The notes: generated by a model not told the origin, from the sequence alone. DNA of 64,000 nucleotides from an uncultured Psychromonas sp. (GCF_947489755.1 NZ_CANLFB010000007.1:97568-161567), one strand, 5' to 3'. Shown: positions 9,458 to 22,758, counted from the stretch's first letter. Translations and numbers: made by a program.

Positions 9458-10669
9458 TTAAGCATCTCTTGGTAAGCCTTTTTTAACGGCATTAATTAAA
9501 CGATTATTTAATCTATCTATATTCATGGGTAATTTTTGTTGTTGCTCGGAGAGTGCCCATTCAATGTGCTCATTAACCAATTCATCATCACTTGTTGACA
9601 GTTTATTTTGTAAAGTTGTTATTGTATCGATACTGCTTGGTGCATTGCCTAAGGCTATTGCAATATTTCTTAACCAACGTTGATGTCCAATTCTTCGAAT
9701 AGGCGATCCTTCAGTATTCTTTAAAAAAGTCTCTTCGGACCAGCCGAATAAGCTCACTAAGGATTGGTTTTGCAAAAAATCTTTTGCTTGGTAATCTGAT
9801 TCTTCAGTGGTTTCTGCAAAACGATTCCAAGGGCAAATTAATTGGCAATCATCGCAACCATAAATACGATTACCAATGGCTTTACGAAACTCATTAGGAA
9901 TCGCCCCCTGTAATTCGATCGTAAGGTATGAAATACAACGTCTGCCATCCACAACATAAGGCGCGACAATAGCTTGAGTTGGACAGATCTTGATGCACGC
10001 AACACATTGCCCACATTGGTTAGCTTGTGGTTTATCGACAGGTAATGCTAAATCAACTAATAATTCACCAATAAAAAACCAAGAACCAGAGTCTTTATCA
10101 AGTAATAATGAATGTTTCCCAACCCAGCCTAATCCTGCTTTTTCAGCTAATGGTCGCTCTAATACGGGGGCGCTATCAACAAAAGGACGAAAACCTAATG
10201 CTTTTACTTCACCTTGAATTTTATCGCCTAATTGTTTTAGCTTTTTACGCAGTACTTTATGGTAGTCGCGGCCCAGCGCGTAACGACTAATATAAGCGAG
10301 ATCTTTATCTTCTAGGTTTGAAGCAAATTGTGCATCATCGGGTAAATAATCCATACGGGCAGAAATAACACGCACGGTTCCCGGCAATAGTTCTTCAGGA
10401 CGAGCACGTTTCATTCCGTGCTTTGCCATGTAATCCATTTCGCCGTGGTAATCGTTATCTAACCATTTTTGTAAATTAGCTTCTTGATCCTTAAGGTCAA
10501 TATCAGTAATGCCCACTTTTTGAAAACCTAACGCTTTTCCCCAATTTTTTATATTATCAGCAAGCTCTGAAAGCTCTGTTTCAGATAAAGTGACTTGAGA
10601 TGTTGAGTCGGTTGGCGGTGTATTTTCAATGTGTTGATTATTTTTCATTGTTTGCTTTAAGTTATTCAC
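9458..10669 (-). CDS. queG: Epoxyqueuosine reductase
   Basis: Performs the last step of queuosine synthesis, reducing epoxyqueuosine in tRNA with cobalamin and two [4Fe-4S] clusters. The 403-residue protein shows the catalytic FVDSAPVLER segment (Asp165, equivalent to the E. coli active-site Asp), the ferredoxin motif C219-x2-C222-x2-C225-x3-C229, the second set C272-x2-C275-x3-C279, and a C-terminal HEAT-like tail. It is about 20 residues longer than E. coli QueG at a poorly conserved, Thr/Ser-rich N-terminus, so the true start could be an internal codon. Divergent from tsaE; the usual neighbour nnr is not present. Confidence 0.95.
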   Translation of the reverse strand: MNNLKQTMKNNQHIENTPPTDSTSQVTLSETELSELADNIKNWGKALGFQKVGITDIDLKDQEANLQKWLDNDYHGEMDYMAKHGMKRARPEELLPGTVRVISARMDYLPDDAQFASNLEDKDLAYISRYALGRDYHKVLRKKLKQLGDKIQGEVKALGFRPFVDSAPVLERPLAEKAGLGWVGKHSLLLDKDSGSWFFIGELLVDLALPVDKPQANQCGQCVACIKICPTQAIVAPYVVDGRRCISYLTIELQGAIPNEFRKAIGNRIYGCDDCQLICPWNRFAETTEESDYQAKDFLQNQSLVSLFGWSEETFLKNTEGSPIRRIGHQRWLRNIAIALGNAPSSIDTITTLQNKLSTSDDELVNEHIEWALSEQQQKLPMNIDRLNNRLINAVKKGLPRDA

Positions 10670-10985
10670 TTTAAATTAAAAAAGGGGGCACGATATCGAA
10701 GCACTATTTATAAGCGTCAGTTTATCATACTCGTTATATTATTTGAGCCACTAAAAGTACTGTTTTTTAACGGGGGACTTAGTTTATGATAGCGCTGTTT
10801 TAAAGCGAACTTAGCGAAGGGTAGTGAGGTCTATATGCTTTCTGATACTATTGAAAATAATAGTTTAATGCTGTTTATTTATTGATATGGTTATTTTGCA
10901 AGATATGATGGCTACTTAACACTGTATTATCAAATGGCACTATTTACCTAAATCGGTTACTTATATTGGAAGTTAATAAAACGCA
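10670..10985. other. Divergent intergenic region queG / tsaE
   Basis: This 316-bp region must carry the promoters of queG (leftward) and the tsaE operon (rightward). No box pair stands out, and there is no gene. In E. coli nnr (yjeF) occupies this place; it is missing here. Confidence 0.5.
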
Positions 10986-11444
10986 ATGTCGAATATATTA
11001 AAAGAAAAATTAGAAGATGCAGAACAAACTGTTTTGTTTGGTCAACGTTTAAGTAAAGCCTGCGAGCTTGCGACTTGTATTTATTTACACGGCGATTTAG
11101 GCGCTGGGAAAACCACTTTAACGCGAGGATTCATTCAAGGTCTAGGGCACGTTGGTAATGTAAAAAGCCCTACTTATACTTTAGTTGAACCTTATGAACT
11201 AGCTGACTGGCAAGTATATCATTTTGATTTATATCGCTTATCAGATCCTGAAGAGTTAGAATTTATGGGGATCCGCGATTACTTTGGTGAAACAAGTCAT
11301 TCTTTAGTTGAATGGCCTGAACGTGGTGTTGGGTTCTTGCCTAACCCTGATATCGATTTAACGCTTGCTTATGTTGGCGAACAACGAGAAATAACCTTAC
11401 AAGCAAATACCGAAAATGGTTTAAGAGTATTAAATAACTTATGA
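10986..11444 (+). CDS. tsaE: tRNA threonylcarbamoyladenosine biosynthesis ATPase TsaE
   Basis: A 152-residue P-loop ATPase that cycles the TsaB-TsaD complex in t6A synthesis. The Walker A motif GDLGAGKTT lies at residues 36-44, followed by the conserved [10 protein letters not shown] and the VEWPERG motif near residue 108. It is the first gene of the tsaE-amiB-mutL-miaA-hfq-hflXKC-purA run that is conserved in gammaproteobacteria. Its stop overlaps the amiB start by 4 bases (ATGA), showing translational coupling. Confidence 0.96.
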   Translation: MSNILKEKLEDAEQTVLFGQRLSKACELATCIYLHGDLGAGKTTLTRGFIQGLGHVGNVKSPTYTLVEPYELADWQVYHFDLYRLSDPEELEFMGIRDYFGETSHSLVEWPERGVGFLPNPDIDLTLAYVGEQREITLQANTENGLRVLNNL

Positions 11445-14245
11445 TGATAAAGCAAACCTTCACGATATTATTAAAGCAATTATTTCATTCTAGAGTGCTT
11501 TTTTTGTGCAGTTTATTGATGATTCAAAGCATCAGTTTAAGTGTTTCTGCTTCACAAACTGAATTGAAAGGCGTCCGTACATGGCCTTCTCCGGATAATA
11601 CGCGTGTGGTGTTTGACCTTAGCAACAAACCTCAGTACGAAACCCATTACCTTACTAACCCTGATCGTTTAGTGATTGACCTGACTGGCACAACGAACAA
11701 AGCGAATTTAAAAACGATTAAGAACAAAGGTAAATTAATAAAAAATATTAGAGAAAGTAAAACAGCTAAAGCGAATACTTTTCGTTTAGTGATTGATTTA
11801 AATGAAGTCAGTAAAGCCAAAATATTCAGCTTACCGCCAGCAAAACCTTATGGGCATCGTTTGGTTATCGATTTCCCAACAATTACAACAAGAGTGCCTA
11901 ATCAAATTTCAGCAACGCCAAATGGGCGTAATATTATTGTCGCGATTGATGCTGGCCACGGTGGGGATGATCCCGGTGCGTTAGGTAAATACAGCTATGA
12001 AAAAAAAGTAACATTAGAAATAGCTAAACGCTTAAAAAATAAAGTTGATGGTCAAAGGGGTATGCAGGCTTTTTTAATTAGAACGGGTGATTATTTTGTT
12101 AACTTAAATAAACGTTCTGAAATTGCGCGTAAAGGTAAAGCCGACTTTTTAGTGTCTATTCATGCCGATGGTTTCACTTCAAGCCGTCCTAAAGGGGCAT
12201 CTGTTTGGGTTTTATCTAACCGAAGAGCGACCACTGAGCTTGGGCGTTGGATGGAAAGAAATGAAGCACAATCAGAGTTGTTGGGTGGCGCAGGTGATTT
12301 AATTCAAGACTCTGACAGTGTGCCATTCTTAAACAAAATGTTATTAGATATGTCGATGGGTAATACTATGGGCGTTGGTTTTAACATTGGCAGTTTAGTG
12401 ACTAACGAGCTTTCTAAAATCACTACTATGCATAAAAAAGAGCCAGTACATGCCAGTTTAGCAGTATTGAAATCTCCTGATATTCCATCAATTCTCGTTG
12501 AAGCTGGTTTCATTACTAATCGTACTGAAGAGCGTTTATTAAATCAGGCTGAATTCCAAAGTAAAATTGCTAATGCTGTGTTCAAAGGGATCTACACTCA
12601 CTTTAGTGAGAAACCACCACAAGGTAGTTTATTTGCACAGAAGAAACGTGCCATTAAACATACTGTTCGTAGTGGGGAGTCTCTTTCAGTTTTATCAAGA
12701 CGTTATAGTGTTAGTAGCGCTAAGTTGAAAGACTTTAATCATCTAAAGTCTAGTTCTTTACGTATTGGCCAGGTATTAAGCATTCCTGAAAATTATCATA
12801 TGGTGCCCGATAAGCCAGAAGTCAGTTCGCAGCCAAGTATTGCGCAAAACCAAAAAGCAACAACACATGTAGTACAACGTGGTGAATCATTATCTATCAT
12901 CGCTAATAAGTATAATCAATCGGTCGCTGGGTTAGTTGCCCATAATAAATTACAAAAAACATCTTTACTCGTCGGTCAAAAAATTAAGATCCCTGGTAGT
13001 CATGAGCCGTCTTTAGTAGTGCAACAACCTGTTCAAAAAGAACGAATACATATTGTAAAACCAGGTGAAGCTTTGTCTTTGATTGCTTATGAATATAATC
13101 AAAGTACTGAGGAATTAGTCGCTTATAACAATTTGAAAAAAACGTCTTTGTACGTTGGTCAAAAAATTAAAATTCCAGGCGATGCAGCTTCATCACCCTC
13201 TAAAATAGTTGAAAGGGTTGTTCGAACACCATCAGTGCATACGGTGAAATCAGGTGAGGCTTTGTCACTGATAGCCCGTGAGTATGGACTTAATACATCG
13301 GATTTGATTGCTTATAATAACTTAAAAAAGACGACTGTATATGTTGGTCAAAAGATTAAAATACCAGGCGAAATAACTCAATCTTTAGCCGTTCAAAAAA
13401 CTGTCATTCATACAGTGAAAGCAGGTGAAGCTTTATCTTTGATCGCACGAGAATACAATAAAAGCACTGCTGAATTAGTTGTTTATAATAATTTGAAAAA
13501 GACGTCTTTGTACGTTGGTCAAAAGATTAAAATTCCTAGCGGAACGGTTCAAATTTCAGTTTCTCAGCAACCCATTAAAAAAGTGGTTCAAAAGCCAATC
13601 GTTCATACGGTGAAAGCAGGTGAAGCTTTATCTTTGATCGCCCAAGAGTACGACAAAAGTACTGCGGATTTAGTCACTTATAATAACTTGAAAAAGACGT
13701 CTTTATACGTTGGTCAAAAAATAAAAATACCTAATTCAAACTATGTTAAAGCAGCCGAAAAAATAATGAAGGCGCCAGAGCCTACCCAACATAAAGTGCA
13801 AAGTGGAGAATCTTTGTCTGTTATTGCAAAACGTTATGGTCGTTCTTCTAAACAGCTTCAAGCATATAACAATTTGAGCTCTTCTCGATTATTGGTAGGG
13901 CAAAGATTAAAAATTCCAAGTTCAAATTATGTTGTGCCTACTCGTCCTACTTTACATACAGTGAGTAGCGGACAGTCGTTATCAGTGATTGCTAATAAAT
14001 ACGATATAACAACAGGACAGCTTAAACAGTTTAATAACTTACGTTCTAACTCATTAAAAGTGGGTCAAAAATTAAAAATACCATCGACTCATTTTGTGAT
14101 TAAAAAACATAAAGTACGCAGTGGTGAATCTTTGTCAGTGATTGCTAAACGTTACGGTACGACGACCAGTGCAATTATATCGACGAATAAGTTACGCTCA
14201 AAATCGTTGTCTATTGGTCAAGTGTTAACGATTCCTGTTAGTTAG
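11441..14245 (+). CDS. amiB: N-acetylmuramoyl-L-alanine amidase AmiB with nine LysM repeats
   Basis: A periplasmic zinc amidase that splits septal peptidoglycan during cell separation. Order: signal peptide (residues 1-37), AMIN domain (about 40-145), Amidase_3 domain (about 168-390) with [11 protein letters not shown], the SIHAD histidine and the LVEAGFITN glutamate, then nine LysM domains from about residue 405 to the end. E. coli AmiB is 445 residues with one LysM, so this 934-residue protein is more than twice as long. LysM units 3-6 are nearly identical at the DNA level, which points to recent tandem duplication. Activity is expected to depend on EnvC/NlpD-like activators, which are not in the window. 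Confidence 0.95.
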   Translation: MMIKQTFTILLKQLFHSRVLFLCSLLMIQSISLSVSASQTELKGVRTWPSPDNTRVVFDLSNKPQYETHYLTNPDRLVIDLTGTTNKANLKTIKNKGKLIKNIRESKTAKANTFRLVIDLNEVSKAKIFSLPPAKPYGHRLVIDFPTITTRVPNQISATPNGRNIIVAIDAGHGGDDPGALGKYSYEKKVTLEIAKRLKNKVDGQRGMQAFLIRTGDYFVNLNKRSEIARKGKADFLVSIHADGFTSSRPKGASVWVLSNRRATTELGRWMERNEAQSELLGGAGDLIQDSDSVPFLNKMLLDMSMGNTMGVGFNIGSLVTNELSKITTMHKKEPVHASLAVLKSPDIPSILVEAGFITNRTEERLLNQAEFQSKIANAVFKGIYTHFSEKPPQGSLFAQKKRAIKHTVRSGESLSVLSRRYSVSSAKLKDFNHLKSSSLRIGQVLSIPENYHMVPDKPEVSSQPSIAQNQKATTHVVQRGESLSIIANKYNQSVAGLVAHNKLQKTSLLVGQKIKIPGSHEPSLVVQQPVQKERIHIVKPGEALSLIAYEYNQSTEELVAYNNLKKTSLYVGQKIKIPGDAASSPSKIVERVVRTPSVHTVKSGEALSLIAREYGLNTSDLIAYNNLKKTTVYVGQKIKIPGEITQSLAVQKTVIHTVKAGEALSLIAREYNKSTAELVVYNNLKKTSLYVGQKIKIPSGTVQISVSQQPIKKVVQKPIVHTVKAGEALSLIAQEYDKSTADLVTYNNLKKTSLYVGQKIKIPNSNYVKAAEKIMKAPEPTQHKVQSGESLSVIAKRYGRSSKQLQAYNNLSSSRLLVGQRLKIPSSNYVVPTRPTLHTVSSGQSLSVIANKYDITTGQLKQFNNLRSNSLKVGQKLKIPSTHFVIKKHKVRSGESLSVIAKRYGTTTSAIISTNKLRSKSLSIGQVLTIPVS
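13030..13740 (+). repeat. Tandem LysM-encoding DNA repeats inside amiB
   Basis: Four successive units, spaced at roughly 170-210 bp, share long near-identical stretches such as the segment encoding [18 protein letters not shown] and the preceding GEALSLIA segment. The identity extends to synonymous positions, so these are young duplications prone to copy-number change. Confidence 0.75.
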
Positions 14246-14263
14246 TTTTACGAGTTTATTATC

Positions 14264-16267
14264 ATGCCTATTCAAATATTACCTGCACGATTAGCTAACC
14301 AAATAGCTGCGGGTGAAGTAGTTGAAAGACCCGCTTCAGTGGTTAAAGAATTAGTTGAAAACAGTTTAGATGCGGGGGCAACTCGTATCGATATTGAGAT
14401 TGAGCAAGGCGGTGCTAAGTGCATACGCATTAAAGATAATGGGTATGGTGTAGGCAAAGAACAATTAACACTTGCTTTAAGCCGCCATGCGACAAGTAAA
14501 ATAAGTCATCTTGATGATCTCGAAGCGATTGTAAGTTTAGGCTTTAGAGGCGAAGCATTAGCCAGTGTTAGTTCTGTTTCTCGTTTAACGTTTACTTCAA
14601 AACCTGCCGATCAAGATCAAGCATGGCAAGCGGTTGCTGAAGGGCGTGATATGCAAGTGAGTGTTCAACCTGCTGCTCACCCACAGGGTACGACGGTTGA
14701 AGTATTGGATTTGTTTTTTAATACACCTGCTCGTCGCCGCTTTTTAAAAACAGAGAAAACTGAGTTTCAACATATCGATGAGTTGATTAAACGTATTGCG
14801 TTGAGTCGTTTCGATATTGCCATCAGCTTAAAGCATAATAATAAAATCATCAGACAATATCGTGCTGCGCCAGAGCAACAAGAAAAGCGCATTGCTGCGA
14901 TTTGTAGCGAACAATTTATGCAACATGCTGTCTTTTTTGAAACGGCCGATCAAGCCTTAAAAATTTCTGGTTGGGTGTCTGATCGTTTATCGCCTAGACC
15001 ATTAGCGGATGTTCAATATTGTTATATTAATGGGCGAATGATTCGCGATAAATTAGTCAATCATGCGATTAGACAGGTTTATGCACATTTTTTACCGCAA
15101 GGTATGTTTCCTGGTTATATTATCTATATTGAATGTGACGCTAAAGAGGTGGATGTTAATGTTCATCCCGCTAAACATGAAGTTAGGTTCCATCAAGCGC
15201 GGTGGGTGCATGACTTTATTAGCAGTACATTAAATGCAACGCTAAGTGATAGTTCTTTACTAGGGCATGAGCTAGACGAAGATAATATGCAAAGATCGGG
15301 TAATCAACGCGTTTCAGAACATGCTTATCAACCCCCCTCTAATATCAATTATGATGAGCAAGAGCAAGGTTCAAGCGCTCACCATCATCCGAGTAACGCT
15401 AACAATGTTAGTAACGACAGTTATGAAGGAAGTAGCAATCGTAGTAGTCGTCACGATAGTTATGATCGCTCGCAAGGAAGTAGCGGTAATAGCTATGGTC
15501 AAGGAAATTACTCTGGAGCCGTTCCTCGCCCTCAATTAGATCATCAACAAGTTGGTGCTTATTGTGATTTTGTTGCAGAAGCTTATCAGCAAAATATTGA
15601 TGCTTCAGTGCCTGATAGCAAAAGTAACCAACACAAAACGGCTAATGTGATCAGTATGATTGATGCGGAGCATCTGTTAATACAACCTGTTTTTCCAGCT
15701 TGGTGTGCGCTCTCTAATAATGGTTTGTTATTAATGTCATTAACACTAGCCAATAAAGCCCTGGTTTCTGAACGATTATATAGTGCATGGCAAGATGGAG
15801 AAGTTATTTCGCAACCGTTATTGCTACCTGTTCGTTTTAAATTAGAATCTGATATGTTAGATATAGCGCAGAAAACAACGACGTTATTAAACAGGTTAGG
15901 CTTCATTTATAAGTTTCAATCTCAATTCGTGATAGTTAGCCAAGTCCCTGCTGCCTTTAGGCATGCGCCAATTGCGGCTATTTTACCTAAGTTATTTGAG
16001 TATCTTGATGATAATAAATCAGGGGGTAATAACTTAGATGACGTGAGCTTAGATGCAAACAATAGTAATAGTGAGGGTGATGAATTATACATTAAGTTAT
16101 TGTGTGATCAATTAAGCCATTTATTAGCCGACAATGCGTCTGCAAAAATATTATCATTATCTGAAATAGAAGCCATTTTAGATTCATTAGTTAAATTATC
16201 AGTAGAGCATTTACAAAGCTGCTTTAAGCAACCTAATTTATCGTTGTTATTACAAGGTATTCAGTAG
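14264..16267 (+). CDS. mutL: DNA mismatch repair protein MutL
   Basis: Couples MutS mismatch recognition to strand incision. The N-terminal GHKL ATPase (residues 1-330) shows ENSLDAGAT, the DNGYGV motif, the [16 protein letters not shown] lid and the MutL signature [11 protein letters not shown] long Ser/Asn/Tyr-rich linker (about 350-430) precedes the C-terminal dimerisation domain (about 480-660). The DQHAxxE endonuclease motif is absent, as expected for species that use MutH for incision. A second Asn/Asp-rich insert interrupts the C-terminal domain around residue 590. The gene follows amiB by 18 bp. Confidence 0.96.
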   Translation: MPIQILPARLANQIAAGEVVERPASVVKELVENSLDAGATRIDIEIEQGGAKCIRIKDNGYGVGKEQLTLALSRHATSKISHLDDLEAIVSLGFRGEALASVSSVSRLTFTSKPADQDQAWQAVAEGRDMQVSVQPAAHPQGTTVEVLDLFFNTPARRRFLKTEKTEFQHIDELIKRIALSRFDIAISLKHNNKIIRQYRAAPEQQEKRIAAICSEQFMQHAVFFETADQALKISGWVSDRLSPRPLADVQYCYINGRMIRDKLVNHAIRQVYAHFLPQGMFPGYIIYIECDAKEVDVNVHPAKHEVRFHQARWVHDFISSTLNATLSDSSLLGHELDEDNMQRSGNQRVSEHAYQPPSNINYDEQEQGSSAHHHPSNANNVSNDSYEGSSNRSSRHDSYDRSQGSSGNSYGQGNYSGAVPRPQLDHQQVGAYCDFVAEAYQQNIDASVPDSKSNQHKTANVISMIDAEHLLIQPVFPAWCALSNNGLLLMSLTLANKALVSERLYSAWQDGEVISQPLLLPVRFKLESDMLDIAQKTTTLLNRLGFIYKFQSQFVIVSQVPAAFRHAPIAAILPKLFEYLDDNKSGGNNLDDVSLDANNSNSEGDELYIKLLCDQLSHLLADNASAKILSLSEIEAILDSLVKLSVEHLQSCFKQPNLSLLLQGIQ

Positions 16268-16268
16268 T

Positions 16269-17204
16269 ATGTCTAACACCAGTTCATCTCCATTTCCAAA
16301 AGCTCTTTTTTTAATGGGGCCCACGGCATCAGGGAAAACAGATTTAGCGATTAAATTAGCACAACAATGTCGTTGTGAAATTATCAGTGTCGATTCAGCA
16401 TTAATTTATAAAGGAATGGACATCGGTACTGCAAAACCAAGTGTAGAAGAACAAGCATTAGCACCACATTTGTTAGTGGATATTATCGATCCTAAAGAAA
16501 GTTATTCTGCTGGCAATTTTCGGGATGATGCCTTGCGTTTAATGCATGACATTGTTGCTAGAGGTAATACTCCATTATTGGTAGGTGGCACCATGTTGTA
16601 TTATAAAGCGCTAGTGGAAGGCTTATCGCCATTGCCTAGTGCGGATGCAGAGATAAGAGCTGGAATAGAAAAACAAGTTAATGAAACAAGCTGGCAAGCA
16701 TTGCACGACGAATTACGTATTATCGATCCAGTTTCGGCAGATAGAATTCATGTTAATGATCCGCAGCGTCTAGCAAGAGCGATTGAGGTTTATCGCATTA
16801 GTGGTAAAAGTATGACTGAGTTGACTGCCATTAAGAGTGATCCGATTCCATTCGATGTACATCAGTTTGCTATTGCTCCTGCTGAGAAATCAGTATTGCA
16901 TGAACGTATTGAAAAACGTTTTGATTTGATGTTAGCGGGTGGATTTGAACAAGAAGTAAAAGACTTATTTGAACGCGGTGATTTACATTTAGATTTACCG
17001 TCGATGCGTTGTGTAGGCTATCGTCAAATGTGGGAATATATTGAAGGTAAATTAGATTATGATGAGATGCGTTTTAGAGGTGTAGTGGCAACTCGACAGT
17101 TAGCTAAAAGACAAATGACTTGGCTTCGAGGCTGGAAACAAGATATTACTTGGCTAGAAAGTGCTAACCCAGATAACTTCGAAAAAGTTAAATCGATTTT
17201 ATAA
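16269..17204 (+). CDS. miaA: tRNA dimethylallyltransferase
   Basis: Adds a dimethylallyl group to A37 of UNN-decoding tRNAs, the first step of ms2i6A synthesis. The 311-residue protein has a P-loop ([12 protein letters not shown], about residues 16-27), the [16 protein letters not shown] motif, [18 protein letters not shown] and the tRNA-contacting [11 protein letters not shown] segment. It starts one base after the mutL stop and feeds directly into hfq, the order seen in E. coli. Confidence 0.97.
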   Translation: MSNTSSSPFPKALFLMGPTASGKTDLAIKLAQQCRCEIISVDSALIYKGMDIGTAKPSVEEQALAPHLLVDIIDPKESYSAGNFRDDALRLMHDIVARGNTPLLVGGTMLYYKALVEGLSPLPSADAEIRAGIEKQVNETSWQALHDELRIIDPVSADRIHVNDPQRLARAIEVYRISGKSMTELTAIKSDPIPFDVHQFAIAPAEKSVLHERIEKRFDLMLAGGFEQEVKDLFERGDLHLDLPSMRCVGYRQMWEYIEGKLDYDEMRFRGVVATRQLAKRQMTWLRGWKQDITWLESANPDNFEKVKSIL

Positions 17205-17255
17205 TAAACATAAAAGCTGATTAAATCGTTAGTTATTTGAAATACAAAGGGATAG

Positions 17256-17585
<330 letters not shown>

Positions 17586-17617
17586 TTAAATTATTAATAT
17601 CGGTACATCGATAATAT

Positions 17618-17647
17618 TGGCTTGCCTGCAGGCAGGCCATTTTTTTA
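17618..17647 (+). terminator. Terminator between hfq and hflX
   Basis: TGGCTTGCCTGCAGGCAGGCCA forms a strong near-perfect stem followed by seven T residues, 33 bp past the hfq stop. Confidence 0.8.
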
Positions 17648-17718
17648 TCTAATCATTTTATAGCTGTGGTAGGATTAAGGTCTATTTATAATTCTTACTT
17701 AATCTATTGGAGAGTTAA

Positions 17719-19050
17719 TTGTTTGAACGTTACGAAGCCGGTGAACAGGCTGTTTTAGTCCATGTTTCTTTTTCAGATGAAAATAATAAAGAAGATCTTG
17801 ATGAATTAAAACTGCTGGTCAGTTCTGCCGGAGTTAATTCAGTTGCAACCGTAACTGGTCCACGTAAATCACCCCATGCACGTTATTTTGTTGGTACTGG
17901 TAAAGCACAAGAAATCGCAGATACAGTGCGTACAATGGAAGCTGATATTGTCATCTTCAATCATGCTTTGACGCCAGCACAATTACGTAACATGGAAAAG
18001 ATTTGCGAGTGTTTAGTGCTTGATAGAACTGCACTTATTCTTGATATCTTTGCGCAAAGAGCAAGAACTTATGAAGGTAAGTTACAAGTTGAACTTGCCC
18101 AATTGCATTATATGTCGAGTCGCCTTATTCGTGGCTGGTCACATCTTGATAAACAAAAAGGTGGGGTCGGGATGCGTGGTCCTGGTGAAACCCAGCTTGA
18201 GAGTGATAGACGTTTATTAGGTGCGCGTATTACCACTATTAAATCTCGTTTAGAGAAAGTGGCGAAACAACGAGAGCAAGGTCGTCGTTCTCGTTTACGT
18301 AATGAAGTGCCTACGGTATCACTGGTTGGTTATACCAATGCCGGTAAGTCTACATTATTTAATCAAATTACCGCTGCGAAGGTGTATGCTGCCGATCAAC
18401 TGTTCGCGACCCTAGACCCTACATTACGAAAAATTACTGTAGATGATGTGGGTACCTGTATTTTAGCCGATACAGTAGGTTTTATTCGTCACTTACCACA
18501 TGATCTTGTTGCTGCTTTCAAAGCGACATTACAAGAAACGCGTGAAGCAACCTTATTACTACATGTCATTGATTGCTCGGACGAGAACTATTTAGCTAAC
18601 GTTGATGCTGTTGAAGATGTGTTAAATGAAATTGATGCGGGTGAAGTGCCTACGTTAATGGTGATGAATAAAATAGATGCCTTAGAAAAAGCAGAGCCTA
18701 GAATTGATTATGATGATTTAGGGCAACCAATCAGAGTTTGGTTATCTGCTCAAAAAGACATCGGTGTCGATCTTTTATTTAATGCATTAACTAGTCTATT
18801 ATCTGGAAAAATCCGTTCTTTACAATTATCAATACCGCCTGCACAAGGTAAATTGCGTGCATTATTCTACCAATTAGAATGTATTGAAAATGAAGCGTAT
18901 GCAGAAAATGGTAATAGTGTTATTAATATTCGTCTAAATAATACTGATTGGCAGCGTCTGATAAAACAAGAAGGCGATTATATAGAAGAGTTTGTAGTGG
19001 ATGATAACTATCAAACTGTCGCAGAATTAGATAAAGAAGAATGGACCTAA
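17719..19050 (+). CDS. hflX: Ribosome-associated GTPase HflX
   Basis: Splits stalled 70S ribosomes, especially after heat stress. The 443-residue protein has the glycine-rich HflX N-terminal domain (GTGKAQEIAD, the RGPGETQLE loop near residue 155) and a G domain with G1 GYTNAGKS (about 206-213), G3 DTVGF and G4 NKID. The start is a TTG codon, chosen because MFERYEAGEQAVLVH aligns with E. coli HflX and TTGGAGAG is placed 5 bp upstream. It precedes hflK by 137 bp in the conserved hfq-hflX-hflK-hflC order. Confidence 0.96.
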   Translation: MFERYEAGEQAVLVHVSFSDENNKEDLDELKLLVSSAGVNSVATVTGPRKSPHARYFVGTGKAQEIADTVRTMEADIVIFNHALTPAQLRNMEKICECLVLDRTALILDIFAQRARTYEGKLQVELAQLHYMSSRLIRGWSHLDKQKGGVGMRGPGETQLESDRRLLGARITTIKSRLEKVAKQREQGRRSRLRNEVPTVSLVGYTNAGKSTLFNQITAAKVYAADQLFATLDPTLRKITVDDVGTCILADTVGFIRHLPHDLVAAFKATLQETREATLLLHVIDCSDENYLANVDAVEDVLNEIDAGEVPTLMVMNKIDALEKAEPRIDYDDLGQPIRVWLSAQKDIGVDLLFNALTSLLSGKIRSLQLSIPPAQGKLRALFYQLECIENEAYAENGNSVINIRLNNTDWQRLIKQEGDYIEEFVVDDNYQTVAELDKEEWT

Positions 19051-19187
19051 TATGTCATAAACTCTTTATTATTAGAGTGAACATTGTTACATTGCAGTAA
19101 CAGTTTGAGTAGATGGTAAATTCTTTTAAATGATTCATTATTAAACAGATTTTATTAATTCAATTTATGAGTAAATCAGGAGCTAAC

Positions 19188-20375
19188 ATGGCTTGGAATG
19201 AACCGGGTAAAGATGATAAAAAAGATCAAGACCCGTGGAACAAAAACGATAAAAAGAATGAACAAGGTCCACCTGACCTAGATGTTGTATTTCAAAAGAT
19301 ATCTGGACTTTTAGGTGGCTTGTTTGGCAAAAAATCAACGCCTGGCCCAACGGGTGGTAGCGGTAACGCTAACGGTGGGAAATTTGTTGCAATTGCTATC
19401 TTAACTATCATTGTACTTGTTTGGTTTGCAAGTGGTTGGTACACAGTAAAAGAATCTGACCGTGGTGTTGTTTTACGTTTAGGTGCTTACCATTCACAAG
19501 TTGAACCTGGTTTACACTGGAATCCTAAATTTGTAGATCAAATTATTCCAATTAATGTTGAAGCTTTCCGTACGTTACCAACTTCTGGTTTTATGTTGAC
19601 CGAAGATGAAAATATTGTACAAGTTGCGATGGAAATTCAATATCGTATCGTTTCACCTGAAAAATATTTATTCAGTGTGACGAATCCTGATAACAGTTTA
19701 TTACAAGCTTTAGATAGCTCTTTACGTTTTGTTATTGGTCATTCAACAATGGATGATGCGTTAACAACAGGCCGTGAAGTGGTACGCCAAGAAACGTGGG
19801 AAATGCTTGATAAAATCATTGCACCTTACGACTTAGGTGTTCAAATTCTTGATGTTAACTTACAACAAACTCGTCCACCTGAGCAGGTTAAAGATGCATT
19901 TGATGATGCAATCGCTGCACAAGAAGATGAAGAACGTTTTGTTCGTGAAGCAGAAGCTTATGAGCGTGAGAAAGAACCGATTGCTCGTGGTCAAGTGAAA
20001 CGTATTGAACAACAAGCACGTTCTTACGAGGAAGGTATCGTATTACAAGCACAAGGTGCAGTTGCTAAGTTTAATCAATTGCTACCTGAATATCAGGCTA
20101 ACCCTGAAGTGACTCGTCAACGTTTATACATTGAATCAATGGAAAAAGTATTAAGCAATAGCTCTAAGGTATTGATTGATAATAAAGCAGGTGGCAACTT
20201 AACCTTCTTACCACTTGATAAGTTAATGAGTAATCCGGCGAATGGTGCTTCTCGTTTACCTATTCAAACTGAAATTGAAACTCGTTCTCGCGCCGACGAA
20301 CAAGCGGATTTAGATGAGAAAGCTGCTACTAGCGTTCGAGATTCACGTAGCACCCGTACTACTGGGAGAGACTAA
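19188..20375 (+). CDS. hflK: FtsH protease modulator HflK
   Basis: With HflC it forms a large membrane cage around the FtsH protease. About 395 residues: a Gly/Lys-rich cytoplasmic N-terminus (MAWNEPGKDDKK), one membrane segment near residues 68-88, an SPFH/band-7 domain and a helical tail. I use the ATG at 19188, which has AGGAG 6 bp upstream and matches E. coli MAWNQPG; the frame opens seven codons earlier. The stop overlaps the hflC start (TAATG). Confidence 0.96.
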   Translation: MAWNEPGKDDKKDQDPWNKNDKKNEQGPPDLDVVFQKISGLLGGLFGKKSTPGPTGGSGNANGGKFVAIAILTIIVLVWFASGWYTVKESDRGVVLRLGAYHSQVEPGLHWNPKFVDQIIPINVEAFRTLPTSGFMLTEDENIVQVAMEIQYRIVSPEKYLFSVTNPDNSLLQALDSSLRFVIGHSTMDDALTTGREVVRQETWEMLDKIIAPYDLGVQILDVNLQQTRPPEQVKDAFDDAIAAQEDEERFVREAEAYEREKEPIARGQVKRIEQQARSYEEGIVLQAQGAVAKFNQLLPEYQANPEVTRQRLYIESMEKVLSNSSKVLIDNKAGGNLTFLPLDKLMSNPANGASRLPIQTEIETRSRADEQADLDEKAATSVRDSRSTRTTGRD

Positions 20376-21241
20376 TGAAAAAATTATTAATACTGCCAGC
20401 AATCTTGTTTTTGGCTTTTATCAGCAGCGCATTCGTTGTATCTGAAGGCCAAAACGGTATCGTTATGCAATTCAGTAAAGTGAAACGTGATAGTGATAAT
20501 AACCCAGTCGTTTACGGACCTGGCTTACACTTTAAAGTCCCATTTATTGATTCTATCCGTATTATGGATACACGTATTCAAACGCTAGATGATCAACCTG
20601 ATCGCTTTGTAACATCAGAAAAGAAAGATTTAATTATCGATTCTTATGTTAAATGGCAAATAGATGATTTAGCGGTTTACTACCTATCAACAGGCGGTAA
20701 TAAAATACAAGCTGAAGCATTATTGAAACGTAAAATTAATAATGGTTTACGTAACGAAATCGGTTCTCATACGATTAAAGATATTGTCTCGGGTAAACGT
20801 GGTGAAGTGATGGAAACAGCACTTAAACGTATGGCTCGCTCATCTGAACTAGGGATTAAAGTGATTGATGTTCGCATCAAGAAAATTAATTTACCTGATG
20901 GTGTAAGTAACAGTATTTACAAGCGTATGCGTGCAGAGCGTCAAGCTGTAGCGAGAGAGCACCGTTCAGAAGGTCAAGAGAAGTCTGAAGTCATTCGCGC
21001 TAATATCGACCGTAAAGTATCGATCATGTTAGCTCAAGCAAATAAAGAGTCTGCTGAGATACGCGGTCGTGGTGATGCAGAGTCATCTAAAATTTACTCT
21101 GAATCATTCTCTAAAGATCCTGATTTTTATGCCTTCTTACGTAGTATGCAAGCTTACCAAAAGAGTTTTGCAGACAAACAAGACGTAATGGTATTAAGTC
21201 CTGACTCTGATTTCTTTAAATATATGGGCTCTAAAGAATAA
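20375..21241 (+). CDS. hflC: FtsH protease modulator HflC
   Basis: Partner of HflK in the FtsH-regulating complex. The 288 residues begin with an N-terminal membrane anchor (residues 3-22) followed by the SPFH domain, a charged coiled helix (RMRAERQAVAREHRSEGQEK) and the conserved AYQKSF region near the end. It overlaps hflK by one base and is followed by a strong terminator, so the operon ends here; the small gene yjeT found next in E. coli is absent. Confidence 0.96.
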   Translation: MKKLLILPAILFLAFISSAFVVSEGQNGIVMQFSKVKRDSDNNPVVYGPGLHFKVPFIDSIRIMDTRIQTLDDQPDRFVTSEKKDLIIDSYVKWQIDDLAVYYLSTGGNKIQAEALLKRKINNGLRNEIGSHTIKDIVSGKRGEVMETALKRMARSSELGIKVIDVRIKKINLPDGVSNSIYKRMRAERQAVAREHRSEGQEKSEVIRANIDRKVSIMLAQANKESAEIRGRGDAESSKIYSESFSKDPDFYAFLRSMQAYQKSFADKQDVMVLSPDSDFFKYMGSKE

Positions 21242-21285
21242 ACTGACATTAATCACTCTTGGTGAAAATGACAGTAACCCATTGT

Positions 21286-21314
21286 AAAAAGGCCGATTTA
21301 TCGGCCTTTTTTTT
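21286..21314 (+). terminator. Terminator after hflC
   Basis: AAAAAGGCCGA / TCGGCCTTTTT with a 4-base loop and eight T residues, 45 bp past the hflC stop. Confidence 0.9.
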
Positions 21315-21401
21315 ATTTAAAATTATTTATCTGCGTATTAACTAACAAAGATATTGATTCAACTGTTTAAACTTTGCTAAAATCCTCGCTCAATTCGCTA
21401 G

Positions 21402-22730
<1,329 letters not shown>

Positions 22731-22758
22731 TTGATTTAATCAATACAATGGTTGTTTC

